Assembly (NCBI RefSeq): GCF_002949735.1
Contig: NZ_CP026681.1
Span: forward strand, 1,054,001-1,118,000
Source of the DNA: Nostoc sp. 'Peltigera membranacea cyanobiont' N6
Lineage (GTDB): Bacteria > Cyanobacteriota > Cyanobacteriia > Cyanobacteriales > Nostocaceae
Reading direction: 5' to 3'
DNA: 64,000 nucleotides
The notes under the pieces were generated by a model. It saw only the letters and a list, made by a program, of their open reading frames with translations. It was not told the origin of the DNA and made no database searches. Position 1 is the stretch's first letter. Each line of letters starts with the position of its first letter. A program made the translations under genes and the position numbers. Of the stretch, positions 43,701 through 52,252 are shown one piece after another.

Positions 43701-44699
43701 ATGTCGCCTGAAAAGCCTACTATTTTGGTAACGGGGGGAGCTGGATATATTGGTTCTCATACGGTGCTTGCTTTGAAGGAAGCGGGTTATAACGTTGTCA
43801 TACTTGATAATCTGGTCTATGGGCATCGCGACCTAGTAGAAAAGGTTTTACAGGTAGAACTGATCGTAGGGGATACAGGCGATCGCGCTTTGCTAGATCG
43901 TCTATTTAAAACCCGTGATATTACTGCCGTAATGCACTTTTCTGCCTACGCCTACGTAGGAGAATCGGTGACTGACCCAGCTAAATATTACCGCAATAAC
44001 GTCCTTGGTACTTTCACGCTGTTAGAAGCGATGCTGACAGCATCTGTAAAGAAATTTGTCTTTTCTTCTACCTGTGCTACCTATGGCGTACCGGAATTTG
44101 TACCGATTCCAGAAAACCATCCCCAAAATCCGATTAATCCTTATGGCGCTACAAAGTTGATGGTAGAGCGGATTCTTGCTGATTTTGATGCTGCTTATGG
44201 TTTTCAATCAGTGCGTTTCCGCTATTTTAATGCTGCTGGTGCTAATCCTAATGGCTTACTGGGCGAGGATCACAAACCAGAAACTCATTTGATTCCCTTG
44301 GTGTTGATGACAGCTTTAGGCAAACGAGAATCTATCTCAATTTTCGGCACCGATTACCCCACGCCCGATGGTACTTGTATTCGCGATTATATTCATGTTA
44401 ATGACTTAGCAGATGCCCATATTTTGGGATTGGAATATTTATTAAAAGGTGGCGATAGCGAAGTTTTTAATTTAGGTAATGGTAGCGGCTTCTCCGTCAG
44501 AGAAGTGATTGCAGCAGTCGAACAGGTGACAGGAACTTCCATAGCAGTAGAAGAACGCGATCGCCGTCCTGGAGATCCCCCAATTCTCATTGGCAGCAGC
44601 GATAAAGCCAGAGCAATCTTAGGCTGGCAACCTCAGTATCCATCCATCGAAGATATTGTCACTCATGCGTGGCAGTGGCATCAACAGCGACATAAATAG
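43701..44699 (+). CDS. galE: UDP-glucose 4-epimerase
   Basis: 332 residues, a short-chain dehydrogenase-type epimerase. NAD loop VTGGAGYIGSHT at the N-terminus, VMHFSAYAYVGESV, the catalytic SSTCATYG and YGATKLMVE (Tyr-x3-Lys), RYFNAAGANP, and GTCIRDYIHVNDLADAH typical of GalE. It interconverts UDP-glucose and UDP-galactose in the cytoplasm for lipid and polysaccharide synthesis. A hairpin with GATGAGGAAG arms follows the gene. Confidence 0.95.
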   Translation: MSPEKPTILVTGGAGYIGSHTVLALKEAGYNVVILDNLVYGHRDLVEKVLQVELIVGDTGDRALLDRLFKTRDITAVMHFSAYAYVGESVTDPAKYYRNNVLGTFTLLEAMLTASVKKFVFSSTCATYGVPEFVPIPENHPQNPINPYGATKLMVERILADFDAAYGFQSVRFRYFNAAGANPNGLLGEDHKPETHLIPLVLMTALGKRESISIFGTDYPTPDGTCIRDYIHVNDLADAHILGLEYLLKGGDSEVFNLGNGSGFSVREVIAAVEQVTGTSIAVEERDRRPGDPPILIGSSDKARAILGWQPQYPSIEDIVTHAWQWHQQRHK

Positions 44700-44710
44700 G
44701 AGGGAATGGG

Positions 44711-44782
44711 GATGAGGAAGAATAATTATTCGCTTGCTTCCTCATCTCTCCCTATTCCCTATTCCCTACTCCCTACTCTCCT
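44711..44782 (+). terminator. Hairpin plus CCCTATT heptads after galE
   Basis: Arms GATGAGGAAG (44711-44720) and CTTCCTCATC (44737-44746) form a hairpin. It is followed by CTCCCTATT-type heptad repeats up to about 44782. It probably ends galE and separates it from the convergent gene. Confidence 0.5.
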
Positions 44783-45474
44783 CCCTCTCTCATGCTTCGC
44801 AGTACGAAGACTAAGATGCCGATAAATCCGAAGATTGGAAGTGCGATCGCCCAAATTGGTAATTTCTGAGAATCACCCTCTACTAAATCACTATTGCTAT
44901 TGACATCTCGCAGATTTTGTGGATTCTGTGTAGATCCACCTGCCACAGTAACTTCAAACTTGAACTCAAAGGGTTTGAATCTTGCCCCAGACACTGGTTT
45001 ACCATTTAGCTGCAACTCATAAATCCCTGGCTTGGGAAAGGTAATTTCTGCACCTGGAATACCTTGATAGCGTTCAGCTGCCACAGGTTCTAACTGTGGT
45101 TCTAAAAGTGGTGGTTCTCCGGCTGCATAAGGTTCGGCATAAACAGCCAACCGACAATTACACTGTGCCAAGGGAATGACTTTTCCACCTCTGCGGGTAA
45201 GTGCAAACCAAGTTTGCGAAGGTTCTCCAGCGCGGGGATTATCATTTGGTTCAATGTGGATTGTGCCACCAACATCTCCAGCGACTTCCACCTTATGAGC
45301 AGATGCCGGGTAAAGATTAGTTATTGATATAACTAAGCAACTCAGGAATAATAAATACTTTATTTTTCCTGGATGCAAGGATTTGCCTTTGAGTAGGTAA
45401 TGCCTCTGTTTTTGACTCGTTGGGATGGAGCCAGAAAATAAGGATGATTTACCGCGATTTGGTTGGGGGAACAT
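44773..45474 (-). CDS. Exported protein anchored by a C-terminal helix, in operon with SafE-like gene
   Basis: 233 residues. A long basic N-terminus precedes a signal segment (YLLFLSCLVISITNLYPASA), then a beta-rich domain beginning HKVEVAGDVGGTIHIEPNDN, resembling small periplasmic copper-resistance or cupredoxin-type domains, with a CNC pair. The C-terminus has one helix (IWAIALPIFGFIGILVFVL) and basic residues. It overlaps the upstream SafE-like gene by 26 bases, so the two are translationally coupled; a start later than 45474 may be the true one. The function is inferred from context only: metal handling at the membrane. Confidence 0.65.
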   Translation of the reverse strand: MFPQPNRGKSSLFSGSIPTSQKQRHYLLKGKSLHPGKIKYLLFLSCLVISITNLYPASAHKVEVAGDVGGTIHIEPNDNPRAGEPSQTWFALTRRGGKVIPLAQCNCRLAVYAEPYAAGEPPLLEPQLEPVAAERYQGIPGAEITFPKPGIYELQLNGKPVSGARFKPFEFKFEVTVAGGSTQNPQNLRDVNSNSDLVEGDSQKLPIWAIALPIFGFIGILVFVLRSMREGGE

Positions 45475-46720
45475 AAAACTTTTCTAAGGCTAACTTTGAC
45501 CAAAAAAAGCGCGAACGTGCTAGCAATACACCAAGGGTAATAATTCCTATCAGTACTGCCGCTAATTTATTTCCCCAAGTTGATTGCGAGGAACCCAGAT
45601 AATGGGAACCAATCAACACAGCATGAATGGCGCTCAAGAGCAAGGCTGGCACACCCAATAGATGAATCTGTCGCCAACGCTTGCCCAAAGATTTCTGCAA
45701 CGATTCCCAACTCGTAAAAGCGGCGGGGGACATTAATATCAATGCTACAGCACCCGCAGCCATACCCCACTGAAATTCTGGCGGCAGGAAAAAAAAGGCG
45801 GCAAACTTCCACTGCAATGAATGTTCTATCATGTGGAAGGTGTGAACCACAGAAAGCACAAAAGATCCTACTCCCAAACCCCGGCGGTAGCGTAGTGGTG
45901 AAGCCCACAAGCCACTAATGGGGCGGGCAATTAGCGCCAAAATTAAGCAGATTAACGCTGCGTGTCCGGTGTAATCTACCATTGTGTCACCAGTCCGCAA
46001 CAAGGTAATGATGCCAATGGTGAGCGTCACCCAACCGCCTAATCGAAACAACTGACTGCGCCTGTCTTTGCTTACCAACGATGTGGAAACGCCTACACCT
46101 AGCATCGTGGGTAGAGTTCCCAAACCAAAAGCCAGCATTGTTGCCCCACCCATCCATAAATTGCCAGTTTCAGCAGCTTTTATTTGGGCAGCATATAGGA
46201 AACCACAGGGCATTAAACCCCAAGTCATCCCCAAAAGCATTGGTGTCCACCATTTGGTTTTAAAGGAAAGCTTAACCATTCCGGCGCTGAGGCGATCGTG
46301 TAAACTTCCTTGCAATAAGGGGTGTAACACAGGAATGCGTGGCAGCAAATCGGGTTTTACTTGTCCTAAGCCAAACCAAATCAGCATTACACCAGTCAGA
46401 ATTGCCATCCAGCGCCGGAAGTCGCTGCCAATACCTGCTAGCTGTCCACCTTGCAGCAATACCGAACCCAGCGCCCCAATGCCAGCACCGACTAGAGCAT
46501 AGCTCAACATCCGCCCCAGGTTTAGCAGGATATGAAATTTTAATTGCTGTTGCCAAGTGTCGGACTTTTCTAAGGTTGATGTCCGTCCCAAAGAAGCCGT
46601 TTGTGAAATTTTCGGTTGATGAGACAGGGAAAACGCCACTGTCAGAGGGCCACACATCCCAAAGCAATGCCCAAAACTCCCCAGGAACCCGACAATTGCG
46701 ATCAGCAACAAATCTACCAT
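45449..46720 (-). CDS. SafE-like (copper-type) transporter fused to a ferric-reductase-like domain
   Basis: 423 residues. The first 250 are a SafE/DsbD-like six-helix domain; GSFGHCFGMCGPLTVAFSLS carries the His-Cys-x2-Met-Cys motif seen in members that supply copper to oxidases, and MLLGMTWGLMPCGFLYAA the second conserved element. From about residue 275 a new set of helices contains His residues in pairs (SVVHTFHMIEHS and RQIHLLGV...SAIHAVLIGSH), a ferric-reductase-like heme pattern. The fusion suggests redox-coupled metal handling across the membrane. The exported gene downstream overlaps it. Confidence 0.75.
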   Translation of the reverse strand: MVDLLLIAIVGFLGSFGHCFGMCGPLTVAFSLSHQPKISQTASLGRTSTLEKSDTWQQQLKFHILLNLGRMLSYALVGAGIGALGSVLLQGGQLAGIGSDFRRWMAILTGVMLIWFGLGQVKPDLLPRIPVLHPLLQGSLHDRLSAGMVKLSFKTKWWTPMLLGMTWGLMPCGFLYAAQIKAAETGNLWMGGATMLAFGLGTLPTMLGVGVSTSLVSKDRRSQLFRLGGWVTLTIGIITLLRTGDTMVDYTGHAALICLILALIARPISGLWASPLRYRRGLGVGSFVLSVVHTFHMIEHSLQWKFAAFFFLPPEFQWGMAAGAVALILMSPAAFTSWESLQKSLGKRWRQIHLLGVPALLLSAIHAVLIGSHYLGSSQSTWGNKLAAVLIGIITLGVLLARSRFFWSKLALEKFYVPPTKSR

Positions 46721-47378
46721 AAAAAAAGTCCTGAGTTCTGAGTCATGAGTTCTGAGTGTTGGAATAAAGATTTTGAAGAACCTAAGAAGAAATTGTTTTC
46801 TCTTCTTTGCTCAGTACTCAGCACTCCTCTAGTGGGGCACTCTAAATAAAGTTGTGTTCTCTGTCAAAAGACAAACCGTCAAACTTTGTGTCCAATTGAC
46901 CAGCATCTGCCGGAAGTTCAGCCTAAGCTGCCCGATCGGGAATTGGCTAAGTACAGGATTTTGCAAATTCATAATGAAGTATAAGCCTTTTGAGTGCAAT
47001 TCACTAGACTTTAGATATGCTACGAATTGATGAAATGCTGTACTAGCTAGGAGTAGATTTCGATAGCATATTTGTTAATAAGTGTGATATTAGACCTTTG
47101 AATATTGATGTTAATCTGTGGTTCCCTTTTCGCTTATTTGCATTTTTGCAATAAGTCTACTGATTACACGTTCTTAGGATTTTTTGAATGCCTTTTGTTT
47201 ACAGGGTGTATGCAAGTAGAGTATCTATAACAGGACAACATTTTTTTTCACCAGTGTTTTTGAAGTCTAGCACCATTGAAATCAATACGATTTGAGTTGG
47301 CAATAGTTAGATGTTTATTTAATTCATTCTGGCTGGGGATTTGCGCTACCTTAAGTCAGGAAGCCAAGGATAAATCAC
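46721..47378. other. Intergenic stretch with an STRR
   Basis: About 660 bases. GAGTTCT/GAGTCAT heptads occur at 46736-46762 and inverted counterparts (CTCAGTACTCAGCACTC) near 46810. An open frame without a start at about 46871-46984 (PIDQHLPEVQPKLPDRELAK) could be a decayed gene end. No intact gene is supported. Confidence 0.45.
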
Positions 47379-48434
47379 ATGAAAAAATGGATTTGGCTGA
47401 TGCTGTTGCTGCTAGTGGCAGTTGCTGTGGTGGGTAGTAGAGGTAGCACGTTTTTAGAACAGCATCCGTCACCGGCAATTGTTGAGCGCATTCCAGTGGA
47501 AACACCCCAACCACAGCCAGAGTCTCAGGAAGTTGACAGTGCGCCACAAGTGTCTACTGACAAGCTGTTAACCCATATCCAAAAGTTAAATTTTCAGCGC
47601 TACACTACAAAAGAGCGATCGCTTACTCGCACTTATATCACAACTGAACTCAGAAAATTCGGCTGGAAACCCAAATTAGAAAAGTTCTCTGAGGGTGTGA
47701 ATATTTTTGCTGAACGTCTAGGAACTGACAAAGCAGCTAAAGCAATTCTCGTCGCAGCACATTACGATACTGTTGCCTTATCCCCTGGTGCTGATGATAA
47801 CGCCAGTGGTGTAGCTGTAGTGCTGGAAGTAGCGCGGTTGCTCGGTTCTCGTCCCACACCACGGACGTTACAGCTAGCTTTTTTTGACCAGGAGGAAACA
47901 GGACTTTTAGGTAGTCAGGCTTTTGTGAGCAAAACAGCACGCTTGCAAAACTTGGGCGGAGCGATCGTTATGGATATGGTAGGTTATGCTTGTTACACTC
48001 CTGGGTGTCAGAAATACCCTGCCGGATTGCCTGTTACACCACCTAGCGACAAGGGCGATTTTTTGGCAGTAGTTGGTGATACAGAACATTTATCTTTGCT
48101 GAATGCTTTTCAAAGCTCACAGATGCTTCGCTCAACGGCTCTGAATAAACAAGAATCAAATCTGCCAGCAGTTCTGACACTACCAATTCCTTTTAAAGGT
48201 TTACTGACACCAGATACCCTACGCAGCGATCATGCACCATTTTGGTATCAAGGCGTGGGTGCTGTATTGGTGACGGATACCGCAAATTTACGAACTCCGC
48301 ACTATCATCAACCTAGCGATGTTCCAGCAACTATCGAGCGATCGTTTTTCACAGGAGCGGCACAGATTGTAGTTAATGCTACTAGCGCTTTGTTGCAGAA
48401 AAATGAGGTTTTGGAAACTCAACCACCAAGCTAG
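47379..48434 (+). CDS. M28-family zinc aminopeptidase, exported
   Basis: 351 residues. An N-terminal hydrophobic segment (LMLLLLVAVAVVGSRG) acts as signal or anchor. The metal ligands of family M28 are visible: VAAHYDTV (His, Asp), GADDNASGVAVVLE (bridging Asp), DQEETGLLGS (catalytic Glu and Glu ligand), VMDMVGY (Asp) and a C-terminal His in RTPHYHQPSD. Members remove N-terminal residues from peptides. It is probably periplasmic. Confidence 0.9.
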   Translation: MKKWIWLMLLLLVAVAVVGSRGSTFLEQHPSPAIVERIPVETPQPQPESQEVDSAPQVSTDKLLTHIQKLNFQRYTTKERSLTRTYITTELRKFGWKPKLEKFSEGVNIFAERLGTDKAAKAILVAAHYDTVALSPGADDNASGVAVVLEVARLLGSRPTPRTLQLAFFDQEETGLLGSQAFVSKTARLQNLGGAIVMDMVGYACYTPGCQKYPAGLPVTPPSDKGDFLAVVGDTEHLSLLNAFQSSQMLRSTALNKQESNLPAVLTLPIPFKGLLTPDTLRSDHAPFWYQGVGAVLVTDTANLRTPHYHQPSDVPATIERSFFTGAAQIVVNATSALLQKNEVLETQPPS

Positions 48435-48460
48435 GAAAATTGGAAAATGTGTTAGACAAA

Positions 48461-48721
48461 TTACCATTTCAAATATGAAGCTTCAATTCCCTGCTCACGG
48501 CGAATTTTGCCATCTTTTTCAAACCATGCAATTACTTGTGGCGCTGTCAAATCTTCAATAGCAACACCATATTCTTGGGCAATATGCTTCAAAAGTTTCA
48601 GTGATGAAATTGTTAATCTTGTTAAAAACTTTTCTGGAGAAGACAACAAAGCCGCATCTACTTTTGCTGACTCTTCCAGCGTTAAAAATTGTGCTGATGG
48701 TTGCTGTGTTGGTACGTCCAT
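48461..48721 (-). CDS. Small conserved hypothetical protein
   Basis: 86 residues, no signal or membrane segment. Acidic N-terminal half (LTLEESAKVDAALLSSPEKF), then a helical part ending VIAWFEKDGKIRREQGIEAS. Codon use fits the host, and the protein looks like a conserved cyanobacterial family, but I cannot name it. It lies between the M28 peptidase (convergent) and sufR (same strand). Confidence 0.55.
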   Translation of the reverse strand: MDVPTQQPSAQFLTLEESAKVDAALLSSPEKFLTRLTISSLKLLKHIAQEYGVAIEDLTAPQVIAWFEKDGKIRREQGIEASYLKW

Positions 48722-48785
48722 AACGCTATCTCAAATTTAGTTGATTATTGGGAATTGGGAATTGGGTAGTAGTTTTCACAAATGA

Positions 48786-49475
48786 CTAATGACGAATTTG
48801 TACCAAATAACCACAACGATGTTCGCCATCAATAATCCAGTGGGTGCGTTCTACGGTACAATCAGGTAAGACGGCTGCAAACATTTCTAATTCGTGACCA
48901 CAAATGCTGGGGAAAGACTCGGCAACGTTTGAAATAGCGCAGTTATGCTCCATTAAGATAAAGCGATCGCTCTCAAAGCAGTCATTCACATCAACAGCGT
49001 GATACTCCGCCATGAAGCCTTCCGCTTTTCTCAACTCTACTAAGTTGGCTACACGTTCTCGCAGTGAACCGTTACCGACGCGATCGCGGTATTCTTTGGC
49101 TTTGCGCTGCCACTGTTTCTCTAAAATCGATTTAAATTGGTCGTGTCCTACCGTTTCGGCTAAGGTGTCTAGCAGCGAAACCGCAAAATTTCCGTGGCCA
49201 TCACCAAAGCGATCGCTCATTGTTCGATGCAAGCGATCGCGTCCTTGACGACTCAGTTGATAAAGATGCTGCGGACGCCCCATCCCCGCCGCCTGCACTG
49301 CTGTCGAATACAAAACTAGCTCCTCCGTCTCCAAATCTTTCAGATGGCGACGAATCGCTTGGGGGGTAACGTCTAAAACTTCAGCTAGCTCCAAAGCCGT
49401 TGCTTTTTCGTGTTTGTGCAGATATTCTAGGATATCTTGCTTGGTTGAGGACTGGTGGGTAGTCGCCATCTTCAT
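48786..49475 (-). CDS. sufR: SufR, iron-sulfur-dependent repressor of the suf operon
   Basis: 229 residues. DeoR-type winged helix at the N-terminus (TALELAEVLDVTPQAIRRHL) and a C-terminal cluster-binding part with Cys in HNC, a second 13 residues later in SICGHE, a third 14 residues later in LPDC, plus HRCGY. SufR binds an Fe-S cluster and represses sufBCDS when clusters are sufficient. It sits divergent to sufB, with two CAAC-N6-GTTG operators in between. Of the possible starts (49505, 49475, 49469) I chose 49475, which gives MKMATTHQ. Confidence 0.93.
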   Translation of the reverse strand: MKMATTHQSSTKQDILEYLHKHEKATALELAEVLDVTPQAIRRHLKDLETEELVLYSTAVQAAGMGRPQHLYQLSRQGRDRLHRTMSDRFGDGHGNFAVSLLDTLAETVGHDQFKSILEKQWQRKAKEYRDRVGNGSLRERVANLVELRKAEGFMAEYHAVDVNDCFESDRFILMEHNCAISNVAESFPSICGHELEMFAAVLPDCTVERTHWIIDGEHRCGYLVQIRH

Positions 49476-49709
49476 GTGGTGCGAGACGTTCAGCGAACGC
49501 CCCAAAAATTAATTTCTTGGAAAATTTGACCGTGCCGATTTTGGATTTTGGACTTCGACTTCGCTCAGTCGAACGATTTTGGATTAAAAAAGTTTTCTGG
49601 TATATGCCCCGCTACGCTATCGTCAATCTAAAATCCTTGAGTCAAGCACCTTTGTGGTCTCTTTGAATCCAAAATTGCAAATCTAAAATCCAAAATTGTT
49701 TGACTTAGA

Positions 49710-49723
49710 CAACATTGTTGTTG
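49710..49723. promoter_or_regulatory. SufR operator 1
   Basis: CAAC-ATTGTT-GTTG, a perfect match to the SufR inverted repeat CAAC-N6-GTTG described for cyanobacteria. It lies 235 bases from sufR and 166 from sufB. Confidence 0.8.
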
Positions 49724-49754
49724 TTAATTTAGCGTAAAATGAAGATAGATTAAA

Positions 49755-49768
49755 CAACATAGCTGTTG
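49755..49768. promoter_or_regulatory. SufR operator 2
   Basis: CAAC-ATAGCT-GTTG, the second perfect CAAC-N6-GTTG site, 45 bases (about four helix turns) after the first, in the sufR-sufB divergent promoter region. Confidence 0.82.
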
Positions 49769-49888
49769 TTTTACTCTCCACCACTATTCTAGCAGGCGTG
49801 TAACCATTCCGTAACGGGAGATGGAAATCGGTTAGCCGCAGCCCGTCTCCCATCCTAAAAGAGTTCAGAACACGAGAGATTATTACTG

Positions 49889-51328
49889 ATGAGTGCCACT
49901 GTCAAAACCTTAGTCAACCAACCCTACAAGTACGGCTTTATTACAGATATTGAAGCCGACACTATTCCGCGTGGACTAGACGAGGACGTTGTTCGCTTGA
50001 TCTCATCTAAGAAGAACGAGCCGCAGTTCATGCTGGACTTCCGCCTCAGAGCTTATCGCCAGTGGCAAAAAATGACGGAACCAACTTGGCCGAATGTCAA
50101 GTATCCGCCAATAAATTATCAGGATATCATTTATTACTCAGCGCCAAAACGCAAGAAAGAAAAACTAAACAGTTTGGATGAAGTCGATCCAACCCTTTTA
50201 GAAACCTTTGAGAAATTAGGCATTTCTCTATCCGAACAGAAGCGGCTGGCAAATGTCGCTGTTGATGCAATTTTCGATAGCGTTTCTGTCGCCACTACAT
50301 TTAAAGAAAAACTAGCGGAAGATGGCGTTATTTTCTGTTCGTTTTCGGAAGCGTTGCAAGAACACCCAGAATTGATCAAAAAATATTTGGGTAGCGTTGT
50401 TCCTATAGCTGACAATTATTTTGCCGCCTTGAACGCCGCCGTATTTAGCGATGGTTCTTTTGTCTATATTCCTAAAGGCGTAAAATGCCCAATGGAACTG
50501 TCTACCTACTTCCGCATCAACTCTGGTGATACGGGACAATTTGAGCGGACTTTGATTGTCGCCGAAGAAGGTAGTTATGTTTCTTACCTCGAAGGTTGCA
50601 CCGCACCGATGTATGATAGCAACCAATTGCACGCCGCCGTTGTGGAACTTGTCGCCCTCGACAACGCGGAAATTAAATACTCCACTGTGCAAAACTGGTA
50701 CGCTGGCGATGCTAACGGTAAAGGCGGTATTTACAACTTTGTCACCAAGCGCGGTTTGTGTCAGGGCGTAAATTCTAAGATTTCCTGGACTCAAGTAGAA
50801 ACAGGTTCGGCAATTACTTGGAAATATCCTAGCTGTGTGTTGGTGGGTGATAACTCTGTGGGTGAGTTTTACTCAGTGGCGCTGACAAATCATCAGCAGC
50901 AAGCTGATACGGGTAGTAAGATGATTCACGTAGGTAAGAATACCCGCAGTACAATTATTTCTAAAGGAATCTCCGCAGGTAATTCTAGTAATAGCTATCG
51001 GGGTTTGGTGAAAGTCAATCCGACGGCGAAAGGGGCGAGAAATTATTCTCAGTGTGACTCAATGCTGATTGGGGATAATGCCCATGCGAATACTTTCCCT
51101 TATATTCAAGTGCAAAATAACGGTGCGAAGGTGGAGCATGAAGCTTCTACTTCTAAGATTGGGGAAGATCAGTTATTTTACTTTGCTCAACGAGGTATTT
51201 CTTCTGAAGATGCTATTTCGATGATGATTAGCGGTTTCTGTAAGGATGTTTTTAATCAGCTACCGATGGAGTTTGCTGTGGAAGCTGATAAGTTGTTGAG
51301 TTTGAAGTTGGAAGGCAGTGTTGGATAG
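49889..51328 (+). CDS. sufB: Fe-S cluster assembly protein SufB
   Basis: 479 residues, typical length. Blocks: PHINYQDI-like YPPINYQDIIYYSAPK, NAAVFSDGSFVYIPKGVKCP, the beta-helix with EGCTAPMYDSNQLHAAVVEL, and the C-terminal HEASTSKIGEDQLFYFAQRG. SufB forms the SufBC2D scaffold with SufC and SufD and is the site of nascent cluster assembly. First gene of sufBCDS, under the two SufR operators. Confidence 0.98.
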   Translation: MSATVKTLVNQPYKYGFITDIEADTIPRGLDEDVVRLISSKKNEPQFMLDFRLRAYRQWQKMTEPTWPNVKYPPINYQDIIYYSAPKRKKEKLNSLDEVDPTLLETFEKLGISLSEQKRLANVAVDAIFDSVSVATTFKEKLAEDGVIFCSFSEALQEHPELIKKYLGSVVPIADNYFAALNAAVFSDGSFVYIPKGVKCPMELSTYFRINSGDTGQFERTLIVAEEGSYVSYLEGCTAPMYDSNQLHAAVVELVALDNAEIKYSTVQNWYAGDANGKGGIYNFVTKRGLCQGVNSKISWTQVETGSAITWKYPSCVLVGDNSVGEFYSVALTNHQQQADTGSKMIHVGKNTRSTIISKGISAGNSSNSYRGLVKVNPTAKGARNYSQCDSMLIGDNAHANTFPYIQVQNNGAKVEHEASTSKIGEDQLFYFAQRGISSEDAISMMISGFCKDVFNQLPMEFAVEADKLLSLKLEGSVG

Positions 51329-51331
51329 GGC

Positions 51332-51433
51332 TTGTAGTCAGCACTTTAGTGCTGTTAAGTCGCTAGAAACGGAAAAGATTAACGCTTGTAGTCAACACTT
51401 TAGCGCTGGGGGAAAGCGCTAAAGCGCCTACTA
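51332..51433. repeat. Dispersed AGCACTTTAGTGCT-type repeats between sufB and sufC
   Basis: Two tandem units (CTTGTAGTCAGCACTTTAGT at 51331 and a variant at 51387) and an inverted third part (AAAGCGCTAAAGCGCCTACT). They resemble the repeat after murF. They could form a hairpin in the operon message. Confidence 0.6.
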
Positions 51434-51460
51434 CGAACTAAGAAAGAGAAGGGAGAGAAG

Positions 51461-52252
51461 ATGATTATTGAAAATAGTGAAGTTGTGCTGTCGGTACGGA
51501 ATCTGACGGCTAATGTTGATGGGACACCGATTTTGAAAGGTGTGAATCTTGAGGTGCGATCGGGTGAAATTCATGCGATTATGGGGCCGAATGGTTCTGG
51601 TAAGAGTACTTTTTCTAAGGTGTTGGCTGGGCATCCGGCGTATGAGGTGACTGGTGGTGAGGTAATTTTTCAGGGACAAAATCTCCTGGAATTGGAGCCG
51701 GAGGAACGCGCTAGAAGTGGTGTGTTTTTGGCGTTTCAGTATCCGTTAGAAATTCCGGGTGTGAGCAATTTGGATTTCTTGCGGGTGGCGTACAATTCCC
51801 GTCGTAAGGCGCAGGGTTTAGAGGAAATAGACGCTTTTGATTTTGACGATTTGATTGAGGAAAAGCTGGATGTGGTGAAGATGAATCCCAGTTTTCTCAG
51901 TCGGAGTTTGAATGAAGGGTTTTCTGGTGGCGAGAAGAAGCGGAATGAAATTCTGCAAATGGCGTTGCTGGAACCAAAGTTAGGAATTTTGGATGAAACA
52001 GATTCGGGTTTGGATATTGACGCGCTCCGAATTGTGGCGAATGGGGTAAATCAACTGGCAAGTCCAGACAATTCGACAATTTTGATTACTCACTATCAAA
52101 GATTACTCGATTATATTGTGCCTGATTTTGTGCATGTGATGGCACAGGGGCAGATTATTACGAGTGGCGGTAAAGAACTGGCGTTGGAATTAGAGTCTCG
52201 CGGTTATGACTGGGTACTGGCAGAATTTGCAGCTGCTGAGGTGGGTGTGTAA
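51461..52252 (+). CDS. sufC: Fe-S cluster assembly ATPase SufC
   Basis: 263 residues, ABC-type ATPase. Walker A MGPNGSGKSTFSKVLAGH, the SufC-specific GVFLAFQYPLEIPGVSN, signature FSGGEKKRNEILQM and Walker B LGILDETDSGLDIDAL. It powers the SufBCD scaffold. The stop codon overlaps the first base of sufD. Confidence 0.98.
   Translation: MIIENSEVVLSVRNLTANVDGTPILKGVNLEVRSGEIHAIMGPNGSGKSTFSKVLAGHPAYEVTGGEVIFQGQNLLELEPEERARSGVFLAFQYPLEIPGVSNLDFLRVAYNSRRKAQGLEEIDAFDFDDLIEEKLDVVKMNPSFLSRSLNEGFSGGEKKRNEILQMALLEPKLGILDETDSGLDIDALRIVANGVNQLASPDNSTILITHYQRLLDYIVPDFVHVMAQGQIITSGGKELALELESRGYDWVLAEFAAAEVGV

Noticed and set aside
46068..46502. 144-codon open frame antisense to the SafE-like gene
   Set aside because: Fully inside a well-supported gene on the other strand; Pro/Ser/Lys-rich product typical of an antisense shadow.
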